Assembly (NCBI GenBank): GCA_003484545.1
Contig: DNCF01000470.1
Location: forward strand, 1 to 5,580
DNA length: 5,580 nucleotides
Direction of reading: 5' to 3'
Source: Massilia sp.
GTDB taxonomy: Bacteria > Pseudomonadota > Gammaproteobacteria > Burkholderiales > Burkholderiaceae_D
Below the pieces are notes generated by a model. That model was given only the letters and a program-made list of their open reading frames with translations. It ran no database searches and was not told where the DNA came from. The translations under genes and the position numbers were made by a program. Positions 1 to 5,379 of this stretch are shown in pieces (position 1 is the first letter of the stretch; each line of letters begins with the position of its first letter).

Positions 1-1174
1 CGGCGGCGGCCACAACATCGCAGGCAGCGCGCTGGTCAACGATGGCCTGGTGATCGACCTGAGCGCGATGCGCTCGGTGCAGGTGGCGCCGCACAAGAGG
101 CGGGCCTGGGTCGAGGGCGGCGCCCTCCTGCGCGACGTCGACCACGAGACCCAGGCCTACGGGCTGGCGACGCCGCTCGGCATCAATTCCACCACCGGCG
201 TGGCCGGCCTGACGCTCGGCGGCGGCTTCGGCTGGCTGACGCGGAAATACGGGATGACCGTCGATAACCTGGTCGGCGCCGACATCGTCACCGCCAGCGG
301 CGAACGGCTGCACATCGACGCCGGCAACCACCCCGACCTGTTCTGGGCGGTCCGCGGCGGCGGCGGCAATTTCGGGGTGGTGACCACTTTCGAGTTCGCG
401 CTGCACGAGGTCGGTCCGATGGTCACCGGCGGCCTGGTCGTCTTTCCGTTTGCCCAGGCCGCATCGGTGCTGCGCAAATACCGCGACTATGTCGAGGCCA
501 TGGACGAGAGCCTGTCGGTCTGGGCGGTGCTGCGCGGGGCGCCACCCCTGCCCTTCCTGCCGCCGGCCGTGCACGGCACCGGGATCGTGGCGCTGGCCTT
601 CTTCTCGCCCTTGCCGGCGGATCAGGTGCAAGGGGCGATTGCCGACGTGCGCGCGTTCGGCGAGCCGGTCGGCGAGCACGTCGGCGCCGTGCCCTACAGC
701 GCCTGGCAGCAGGTCTTCGATCCGCTGCTGGTGCCGCCCGCCCGCAATTACTGGAAGTCGCACAACTTCACCGCGCTCAGCGACGCCGCCCTCGACGTGG
801 TCATCGCCTATGCCGGCCGGCTGCCCTCGAGCCAGAGCGAAATCTTCCTCGGGCTGATCGGCGGCGCGGCGAACAAGCATGCCCCGGACGAGATGGCCTA
901 TCCGCACCGCGCCGCGCTGTACGCGATGAACGTGCACACGCGCTGGGAGGATCCGCAGGACGATGCCACCTGCCTGGCCTGGGCGCGCGAGTTCTTCAAG
1001 GCGGCGGCGCCCCATGCGGCCGGCAGCGTCTACATCAACTTCCTCAACGAGGACGAGGTCGACCGCATCGCCGAAGCCTACGGGCCGAACTACCGCCGGC
1101 TCAAGGAGATCAAGGCGAAATACGATCCGGACAACCTGTTCCGCACCAACCAGAACATCCTGCCTGGCCCTTGA
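1..1174 (+). CDS. FAD-dependent oxidoreductase, berberine-bridge-enzyme (BBE)-like, 5' partial
   Basis: This is the C-terminal part of a flavin-linked oxidase of the PCMH/BBE superfamily, which oxidises alcohols, sugars or secondary metabolites with covalently bound FAD. The reading frame is open from base 2 and gives 390 residues; the family is usually about 450-500, so the N-terminus lies off the left edge. The first visible residues, GGGHNIAGS, contain the histidine (codon 11-13) that carries the 8-alpha-histidyl FAD bond in this family. Further FAD-domain motifs follow: GLTLGGGFGWLTRKYG (about bases 206-253) and RGGGGNFGVVTTFEF (about 353-397). The C-terminus has the typical BBE domain, YGPNYRRLKEIKAKYDP then NLFRTNQNI, just before the TGA stop. 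Where bicovalent members have the second FAD-linking cysteine, this protein by eye has Asn (codon 185-187, GINSTTG), so FAD is probably held by the histidine alone. No signal peptide can be judged, and the substrate cannot be predicted. Family assignment is firm; specific function is open. Confidence 0.93.
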   Translation, partial: GGGHNIAGSALVNDGLVIDLSAMRSVQVAPHKRRAWVEGGALLRDVDHETQAYGLATPLGINSTTGVAGLTLGGGFGWLTRKYGMTVDNLVGADIVTASGERLHIDAGNHPDLFWAVRGGGGNFGVVTTFEFALHEVGPMVTGGLVVFPFAQAASVLRKYRDYVEAMDESLSVWAVLRGAPPLPFLPPAVHGTGIVALAFFSPLPADQVQGAIADVRAFGEPVGEHVGAVPYSAWQQVFDPLLVPPARNYWKSHNFTALSDAALDVVIAYAGRLPSSQSEIFLGLIGGAANKHAPDEMAYPHRAALYAMNVHTRWEDPQDDATCLAWAREFFKAAAPHAAGSVYINFLNEDEVDRIAEAYGPNYRRLKEIKAKYDPDNLFRTNQNILPGP

Positions 1175-1250
1175 GGCATCCCGAGACCGGGCGGCCGGCC
1201 ACCCATGTACCTGCCCGAACCGGCACTCTGTCGAACCTGTTTACGCCGCC

Positions 1251-1275
1251 GGGCAAGGCGCGGTGTCGCCCGCCC
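1251..1275 (+). terminator. Candidate hairpin downstream of the oxidoreductase gene (weak terminator candidate)
   Basis: GGGC (1251-1254) pairs with GCCC (1272-1275), and GGCG (1257-1260) pairs with CGCC (1267-1270) around the 6-base loop CGGTGT, with a small AA/C internal mismatch. A larger alternative arm also exists: GCCGGGC (1248-1254) is the perfect reverse complement of GCCCGGC (1283-1289). The structure lies about 77 bases past the oxidoreductase stop, a sensible place for transcription to end. No T-run follows, so a standard intrinsic terminator is not supported. In DNA this GC-rich such stems also arise by chance. Confidence 0.25.
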
Positions 1276-1331
1276 TCGCTGGGCCCGGCACGGGAATGGT
1301 GCAAGCGTCTGCGGACATGCGAATCGCAATG

Positions 1332-1343
1332 AATGGACCCATT
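1332..1343. repeat. Short inverted repeat AATGG-ac-CCATT
   Basis: The arms AATGG (1332-1336) and CCATT (1339-1343) are perfect reverse complements around a 2-base centre. The repeat marks the left edge of the AT-rich stretch upstream of the chemoreceptor. It has the size of a half-turn operator, but I know of no matching regulator and it could be chance. Confidence 0.3.
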
Positions 1344-1370
1344 GTTATTAGAGCGTTGTTTCTAAACATC

Positions 1371-1385
1371 TTTTAATTATTAAAA
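1371..1385. repeat. AT-only palindrome TTTTAATTATTAAAA
   Basis: The 7-base arms TTTTAAT and ATTAAAA are perfect reverse complements around a single central T. The palindrome consists entirely of A and T inside a GC-rich genome, about 35 bases upstream of the candidate -35 box of the chemoreceptor. It could be an operator, an UP-like element or a site for nucleoid proteins such as IHF or H-NS-like factors. The function is not shown by the sequence. Confidence 0.4.
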
Positions 1386-1419
1386 TGCTCACTTTCCCGC
1401 TGTAATTACATGTTTCTTT

Positions 1420-1447
1420 ATGACACTGATGCAGCCTGAACTATATT
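1420..1447 (+). promoter_or_regulatory. Candidate sigma-70 promoter for the chemoreceptor gene
   Basis: ATGACA (1420-1425, five of six matches to TTGACA) is followed after 16 bases by TATATT (1442-1447, five of six matches to TATAAT). Transcription would start near 1454, leaving an untranslated leader of about 80 bases before the ATG at 1534. Many chemoreceptor genes use the flagellar sigma factor instead. I looked for the TAAA-N15-GCCGATAA pattern and found only poor partial matches, for example TAAA at 1381 with GCTGTAAT 14 bases on. The sigma-70 reading is therefore the better of the two, but it is not proven. Confidence 0.4.
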
Positions 1448-1524
1448 GATCAAACCATGCCGACTGTAGGGTTATGCAGCGCCGTTACGCATTGACATCT
1501 GACAGCCTTTTTATTGTTTTGATC

Positions 1525-1531
1525 AGAGAAG
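1525..1531 (+). promoter_or_regulatory. Ribosome binding site of the chemoreceptor
   Basis: AGAGAAG lies directly upstream of the ATG at 1534. It is purine-rich and only moderately like AGGAGG, with a short spacer. Together with the conserved MKFNDFRIG start it supports 1534 over the in-frame ATG at 1474, which has no better purine tract. Confidence 0.45.
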
Positions 1532-1533
1532 AT

Positions 1534-3168
1534 ATGAAATTCAACGACTTCAGAATCGGCGCCCGTCTCGGCGGCGCCTTCGCCGCCGTCCTCGTCCTGA
1601 TGGGCGCCATGCTCGTCACCGCCCTCTGGCAACTCGAACGAATTGCCGAAGCCAAAACTGAAATGGCCGAGACCAGCCACAAGGCCAGGCTGGCCAAGGA
1701 GTGGCTCGAGGGCATTGCCACCAATGGCGTGCGCACCTTGGCCAAGGCCAAGAGCATCAATCCGGCCGATGAGCAGCAATACGACAGCGAGATGAAAGCC
1801 GTCAGCGCCAGGGTCAGTACGGTGCAGAAGGAACTGGCGTCGCTGGTCAGGAGCGAGCAAGGCAAGTCGCTGCTGACCGCCGTGGCCGAGCAGCGCAAGC
1901 GCTACACGGCGATCCGCGACGATGCCTTCCGGCGCAAGGCCGAACTGGGCATGGACGGCACGTTCAAGGCCGTCGTCGCCGACAGGCTCATGCCGGCGAT
2001 GCGCGATTACGTCGCGTCGGTACAAGCCGTGGCCGACTACCAGGACACGCTCTTCGCCGCTGCCAGCACCCACATCGACACCGTGTACGCGAACGCGAAA
2101 CGGCTCCTGCTCGGCATGGGCCTGCTGGCCCTGGCCTGCGGCACCGTGTTCGCCACGCTCCTGACGCGCAGCATTACACGTCCCCTGGCGCACGCGGTCG
2201 GGCTGGCGCAACAGGTCGCGTCCGGCGACCTCACGGCACGGATCGATGTGACCTCGCGCGACGAGGTCGGCCAGCTGCTGGCGGCGCTCAGGCACATGAA
2301 CGACAGCCTGCTGAAGACCGTCACCGAAGTGCGTATTGGCACCGAGACCATCGTCACCGCTTCCCGGCAGATCGCCAGCGGCAACCTCGACCTCTCCTCC
2401 CGTACCGAGGAGCAGGCCAGCTCGCTGGAGGAAACCGCATCGTCGATGGAAGAACTGACCGGCACCGTACGCCAGAACGCGGACCACGCGCGCCAGGCCA
2501 ATACGCTGGCGCAGAGCGCCTCGGCGCTTGCCGCGCGCGGCGGCGAAGTCGTCTCGCAGGTGGTCACGACCATGGCGTCGATTAACGCGTCGTCGAAAAA
2601 AATCGGCGACATCATCGCCGTCATCGACGGGATCGCCTTCCAGACGAACATCCTGGCGCTGAATGCCGCGGTCGAGGCGGCACGCGCCGGCGAGCAGGGA
2701 CGCGGCTTCGCGGTCGTCGCCGGCGAAGTGCGCAACCTGGCGCAACGCTCGGCCGCCGCGGCCAAGGAAATCCGCGGCCTGATCGGCGACTCGGTCGCCA
2801 AGGTCGACATGGGCGGACAACTGGTCGAGCAGGCGGGATCGACGATGCTGGAGATCGTCCAGGGCATCACACGCGTTACCGATATCATGTCCGAGATCGC
2901 GTCGGCCAGCGCCGAACAGACGATGGGCATCGAGCAGGTCAACGCCGCGATCACCCAGATGGACGACGTCACCCAGCAGAATGCCGCCCTGGTGGAACAG
3001 GCGACCGCCGCGGCCGCGTCGCTCGAGGAGCAGGCCGACGCGCTGGCGCGCCTGGTGAGCACCTTCAAGGTCGAGGGAAGCGACCACGACACGGCGGGCA
3101 AAACCGCTGCCCTGTCCCGTCACCACGCCAGCATGCCGGCCCGGCCCATGCTTGCCGGCTTGGCCTGA
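1534..3168 (+). CDS. Methyl-accepting chemotaxis protein (two-TM, 4HB-type sensor)
   Basis: This 544-residue inner-membrane chemoreceptor senses a signal outside the cytoplasmic membrane and controls CheA/CheW. TM1 spans about residues 11-32, followed by a mostly helical periplasmic region of about 155 residues, probably of the four-helix-bundle MCP type. TM2 is at about 190-211, and HAMP at about 211-264 begins with the typical SITRPL. The cytoplasmic coiled hairpin runs from about 265 to 510. Its first methylation helix contains TEEQASSLEETASSMEEL (291-308). The near-invariant tip reads GIAFQTNILALNAAVEAA (366-383), then RAGEQGRGFAVVAGEVRNLA. The tail from about 511 to 544 is short and ends in AGLA, without the NWETF-type pentapeptide that tethers CheR/CheB in some receptors. 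I chose ATG 1534 because MKFNDFRIGARLG is a recurring start of Burkholderiales receptors; the in-frame ATG at 1474 adds only 20 atypical residues. No other che gene is nearby, so this is probably an orphan receptor. The ligand is unknown. Confidence 0.95.
   Translation: MKFNDFRIGARLGGAFAAVLVLMGAMLVTALWQLERIAEAKTEMAETSHKARLAKEWLEGIATNGVRTLAKAKSINPADEQQYDSEMKAVSARVSTVQKELASLVRSEQGKSLLTAVAEQRKRYTAIRDDAFRRKAELGMDGTFKAVVADRLMPAMRDYVASVQAVADYQDTLFAAASTHIDTVYANAKRLLLGMGLLALACGTVFATLLTRSITRPLAHAVGLAQQVASGDLTARIDVTSRDEVGQLLAALRHMNDSLLKTVTEVRIGTETIVTASRQIASGNLDLSSRTEEQASSLEETASSMEELTGTVRQNADHARQANTLAQSASALAARGGEVVSQVVTTMASINASSKKIGDIIAVIDGIAFQTNILALNAAVEAARAGEQGRGFAVVAGEVRNLAQRSAAAAKEIRGLIGDSVAKVDMGGQLVEQAGSTMLEIVQGITRVTDIMSEIASASAEQTMGIEQVNAAITQMDDVTQQNAALVEQATAAAASLEEQADALARLVSTFKVEGSDHDTAGKTAALSRHHASMPARPMLAGLA
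3127..3164. other. Imperfect inverted repeat at the end of the chemoreceptor gene
   Basis: GCCA (3127-3130) and GCCGGC (3135-3140) can pair with TGGC (3161-3164) and GCCGGC (3154-3159) around a 13-base loop, with a 4-versus-1-base bulge. The stem ends just before the chemoreceptor TGA and close to the junction with the convergent hydrolase gene, so it could act on transcripts from either side. No T-run flanks it. The element is also constrained by coding sequence and may be chance. Confidence 0.2.
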
Positions 3169-3179
3169 GGCGTTCGACG

Positions 3180-4082
3180 CTAGCGGCCGGACTCCTTGTC
3201 CAGGTAGGCCCGCACCCCGCGCGTGAACACGAGGGGGAACACGCTGGCATGATCCTCGCCCTCGAAGACCTCGAGCCGTGTCTTCAGGCCACGATAGGGG
3301 CGGCTGTTCAGGGCGGCGTCGAATTCCTTCAGGTCGGCGACCATGTCGGCCTCTTCCTCCTCGCGCGAACGCCGCTTGCCGGGAGCGAGCGTCTCGCGCG
3401 CGCCGATGCCGAAGTAGACCGAGGCCGGCAGGTCGCGCCGCGTCCGCGCGGCTGCCTTCTCGCGCTCGAACATCACGCCGCGGTCGAACCACAGCGACGG
3501 GCTGCCGAGGATGTAGTGCTCGAAGGTGGCGGGGCGGGTCAGCAGCACTTCCAGCCCCAGCAGGCTGCCGTAGGAATGGCCGACGAAGACCTTGCGTCCC
3601 ATGTCGGCGCGGTACTGGGCGGCGACCAGCGGGAACACCTCGTCGGCGATGAAGCGGCCGTAGGCGCCCGCTTCGCCGAAGGCCGGTGCGCGGCCGGGCA
3701 TGTCGGAGCGGTGGCCGGACCCGCGCGGCGTGCTCGGCGTGTAGTCGCGACGGCGGCTATGGACCGCGCTGTCGCCCCTGGCGTAAGACAGGCCGACGAC
3801 GATGACCTCCTCCATCCCGGCGTGCTTCGCCAGGCGCTGGGCGATCGACCGCACCACCGGGAAGGCGTAGTTGGCGTCGGTGACGAACAGCACCGGGTAG
3901 CGCCGGGTCGTGTTGCGATAGGACTCGGGCAACGCGACCAGCAGCTGGTAGTCGCGCTTGAGCGCACTCGCGTGGATGTCGCGCACTTCGGTGCCGTCGA
4001 GCTGGTAGGACGGGGGCGTGGCGGCGGCGGCGCCGCATGCCAGGCAGAGGACCAGTGCCAGGGCGGAGAGTCGTGGTTTCAA
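3180..4082 (-). CDS. Exported alpha/beta-hydrolase, putative esterase (YbbA/IroE-like)
   Basis: This 300-residue predicted periplasmic hydrolase belongs to the putative-esterase family (esterase D / IroE / YbbA group, COG2819-like). Relatives cleave ester bonds, some of them in trilactone siderophores. Residues 1-21 form a signal peptide (MKPR, a hydrophobic core, then AAAA before TPP) with a likely signal-peptidase-I site after Ala21. Cysteines 13 and 16 do not fit a good lipobox. The mature part shows YPVLFVTDANYAF (62-74), RRDYTPSTP (111-119) and the nucleophile elbow GHSYGS (168-173, Ser170). It continues with HYILGSPSLWFD (189-200) and the C-terminal histidine in GEDHASVF (275-282, His278). 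Glu230 in GARET could be the acid, but this is uncertain; some relatives use a Ser-His dyad. The start is TTG, supported by AAGGAG five bases upstream and by the signal peptide beginning right there. It converges on the chemoreceptor with 11 bases between stops and diverges from the kinase gene. The true substrate is unknown. Confidence 0.92.
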   Translation of the reverse strand: MKPRLSALALVLCLACGAAAATPPSYQLDGTEVRDIHASALKRDYQLLVALPESYRNTTRRYPVLFVTDANYAFPVVRSIAQRLAKHAGMEEVIVVGLSYARGDSAVHSRRRDYTPSTPRGSGHRSDMPGRAPAFGEAGAYGRFIADEVFPLVAAQYRADMGRKVFVGHSYGSLLGLEVLLTRPATFEHYILGSPSLWFDRGVMFEREKAAARTRRDLPASVYFGIGARETLAPGKRRSREEEEADMVADLKEFDAALNSRPYRGLKTRLEVFEGEDHASVFPLVFTRGVRAYLDKESGR

Positions 4083-4087
4083 GCGTG

Positions 4088-4093
4088 CTCCTT
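4088..4093 (-). promoter_or_regulatory. Strong Shine-Dalgarno deciding the TTG start of the hydrolase
   Basis: Read on the minus strand, AAGGAG stands five bases (CACGC) before the TTG at 4082-4080. This near-consensus site at ideal spacing, together with the signal peptide that follows at once, makes TTG the convincing start even though it is a rare start codon. Confidence 0.85.
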
Positions 4094-4228
4094 GTAATCG
4101 TCGGTGGGGTGGTCGGACAGGTGGGTCGATTCTGCGGCGGCGCGCGCAGGCCGGCAGCAGGAAGGTGACGAAACGCCGCTTCCGCGGGACGGACGGCGGC
4201 GCGGCGGCGGCCCGGCCACAGTTGCCAC

Positions 4229-4237
4229 TGATATACT
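4229..4237 (+). promoter_or_regulatory. Extended -10 promoter placed for a leaderless kinase mRNA
   Basis: TGATATACT matches the extended -10 pattern TGnTATAAT at all but one informative base. No -35-like hexamer exists at the right distance (4209-4214 is GGCCCG), as expected for an extended -10 promoter. Counting the hexamer 4232-4237 as -12 to -7 puts the transcription start at about 4244-4245, at the A of the kinase ATG. No Shine-Dalgarno lies between the element and the ATG. Confidence 0.5.
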
Positions 4238-4244
4238 TTTATCG

Positions 4245-5369
4245 ATGAAGCACCGCCTCCTTTCCCGCCTTCCTTTCCCCCTCTTTTCGCTCCCGCCGGC
4301 AGCCAGGACCATCGCCCTCGCCCTGCTCGCGTGGACGGCCATCAGCGCGCTGGGCGCCCTGCAGACCTACAGCGACAACCTGCGCGGCGGCGTCGACAGC
4401 CACTATCCGGCCCTGTTCGTGACCTGGTTCGCCGAGTATGCGCTGCCGCTGTTCGTCCTCAGCGTCGGCCTGAGCCGGGTCCTGGCGCGCTGGCCCGGCC
4501 TGATCGAGCGTCCGCGCAACGTCCTGCTGCTGTTCGTCGGCCTGGTCCTGGTGTTCCAGCCCGCGCAGTGGACCTGGATGGCCTGGCTGCGCGGCTACCT
4601 CGACGCCGCCAGCCTCGGCGACCCCTGGCAGCTGCTGCGCAAGATGCTGCTGGTCGGCTGGTTCTCGACCACCGGCACCTTTGCCGCCATCCTCGCCCTG
4701 CATTACTGGCGCCGCGCGCGCGAGCGCGAACTGGCCTGGCGGCGCGCGCAGACCGACATGCTCAACCTGCGCCTGGCGCTCGAGGAGCAGCGCACCCTCG
4801 CCCTGCGCGCCCAGCTCGAGCCGCACTTCCTGTTCAACGCCCTGAACGCGATCAGCGCGCTGGTGCGCGACGGCGACAAGGCGCTGGCGCTGGGCGGCAT
4901 CGGCCGGCTGAGCGACCTGCTGCGCTACGCCCTGTCGGCCAGCGCGCGCAACAGCACCACGGTCGCGGCCGAACTCGATTTCGTGCGCGACTACCTCGAC
5001 CTGCAGCGCCTGCGCTACGGCGAGCGGCTGCGCGTGCACGTCGAGGGCGCGGACGACCTGCTGTACGAGGTCGCATGCCCGCCCCTGCTGCTGCAACCGC
5101 TGATCGAGAACGCCCTGCGCCACGACCTCGACTGCCGCGCCGGTCCGGGTGACATCCGCCTGTGTTTCGAACGCGAAGGCGATGCGCTGGCGATCCGCGT
5201 CACCAATCCCGCCGGCGGCGGCGTGTCGCCGAATCCCGGCGCCGGACTGGGGCTCGCCAACACGCGCGAGCGCCTGCGCCTGATGCATCCGGGCGCCTCG
5301 CTGCACGCCGGCCTGGCGGGCGGGCGCTTCGTGGCCGAGGTCCGGCTGCCGCTGGCGGACCTGGACTAG
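4245..5369 (+). CDS. Sensor histidine kinase, LytS/AlgZ (His_kinase) family
   Basis: This 374-residue inner-membrane histidine kinase autophosphorylates and passes phosphate to a LytTR-type response regulator. Four predicted membrane segments lie at about residues 20-40, 58-80, 92-113 and 133-154. They have short loops and no recognisable sensor domain, much like AlgZ/FimS (a similar length). A charged helical linker follows (about 155-190). The His_kinase motif LEPHFLFNALNAI (191-203) gives His194 as phosphoacceptor. The ATPase part shows the N-box LLLQPLIENALRH (281-293, Asn289) and the G-box GAGLGLANTRERL (332-344). Between them the usual D-x-G-x-G is replaced by TNPAGGG (320-326), and the HG usual after the N-box is HD. 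Such variants occur in this family, so I expect an active enzyme. I chose ATG 4245 because the protein's typical character starts there and a -10 element lies just upstream. The response regulator follows within 4-10 bases, so the two are co-transcribed. The stimulus is unknown. Confidence 0.93.
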   Translation: MKHRLLSRLPFPLFSLPPAARTIALALLAWTAISALGALQTYSDNLRGGVDSHYPALFVTWFAEYALPLFVLSVGLSRVLARWPGLIERPRNVLLLFVGLVLVFQPAQWTWMAWLRGYLDAASLGDPWQLLRKMLLVGWFSTTGTFAAILALHYWRRARERELAWRRAQTDMLNLRLALEEQRTLALRAQLEPHFLFNALNAISALVRDGDKALALGGIGRLSDLLRYALSASARNSTTVAAELDFVRDYLDLQRLRYGERLRVHVEGADDLLYEVACPPLLLQPLIENALRHDLDCRAGPGDIRLCFEREGDALAIRVTNPAGGGVSPNPGAGLGLANTRERLRLMHPGASLHAGLAGGRFVAEVRLPLADLD

Positions 5370-5379
5370 GGCGATGGCG

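Larger units (their letters stand above)
1175..1533. other. Intergenic region between oxidoreductase and chemoreceptor genes
   Basis: This stretch of 359 bases holds no convincing gene. The first half (to about 1320) is as GC-rich as the coding DNA and contains a hairpin at 1251-1275. From about 1326 to 1530 the composition switches to clearly AT-rich, unlike anything else in the window. This part contains the inverted repeats at 1332-1343 and 1371-1385, a candidate sigma-70 promoter at 1420-1447, and two copies of TTGATCA (1446-1452 and 1519-1525). It is most simply read as the control region of the downstream chemoreceptor. An in-frame ATG at 1474 would add 20 residues to that protein, but the added residues do not look like the conserved start of the family. 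Confidence 0.7.
4083..4244. other. Divergent intergenic region between hydrolase and kinase genes
   Basis: These 162 bases carry the upstream signals of two divergent genes. The left end holds the hydrolase ribosome site. Next comes a G-rich run on the plus strand (4103-4125, several GG/GGGG tracts), then very GC-rich DNA with CGGCGG repeats. A short AT-rich patch (about 4230-4243) lies directly before the kinase ATG. I see no convincing -35/-10 pair for the hydrolase. The kinase reading frame stays open back to a GTG at 4104, but the residues it would add are Arg/Gly-rich and do not look like part of the protein. Confidence 0.6.

Noticed and set aside
1189..1204. GGGCGGCCGGCCACCC as a terminator stem after the oxidoreductase
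   Set aside because: The core is a loopless palindrome; only a short mismatched stem with a 4-base loop could form, and no T-run follows.
1381..1466. A flagellar sigma-28 promoter for the chemoreceptor
   Set aside because: The best partial matches (TAAA at 1381 with GCTGTAAT; GCCGACTG at 1459 without an upstream TAAA) fall short of the TAAA-N15-GCCGATAA pattern.
1492..1517. A perfect TTGACA (1492-1497) as -35 box with TATTGT (1512-1517) as -10
   Set aside because: The spacer is only 14 bases and the -10 matches at four of six positions; transcription would also start very close to the ATG, inside the ribosome site area.
1474..1533. Chemoreceptor start at ATG 1474
   Set aside because: It would put 20 atypical residues before the conserved MKFNDFRIG start, which has its own purine-rich ribosome site.
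2037..3101. A 354-residue minus-strand open frame inside the chemoreceptor
   Set aside because: It is rich in Ser, Ala and Arg with no recognisable motif and is explained by the antisense of conserved coding sequence.
1450..3492. A 680-residue open frame on the minus strand across the chemoreceptor gene
   Set aside because: It is a GC-driven shadow: the sequence is Arg/Gly/His-rich without domains, while the opposite strand encodes a textbook chemoreceptor and the 3' part overlaps the hydrolase in another frame.
3249..4097. A 282-residue plus-strand open frame over the hydrolase gene
   Set aside because: It is antisense to a hydrolase with signal peptide, GHSYG nucleophile and strong ribosome site; the shadow translation has no family features.
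4104..4244. N-terminal extension of the kinase from GTG 4104
   Set aside because: The added 47 residues are Arg/Gly-rich and unlike the family, and an extended -10 promoter element lies within them directly before ATG 4245.
4239..5306. A 355-residue minus-strand open frame over the kinase gene
   Set aside because: Its Gln/Ala/Arg/Gly-rich composition is the antisense of the kinase; no domain is visible and the kinase motifs on the plus strand are unambiguous.
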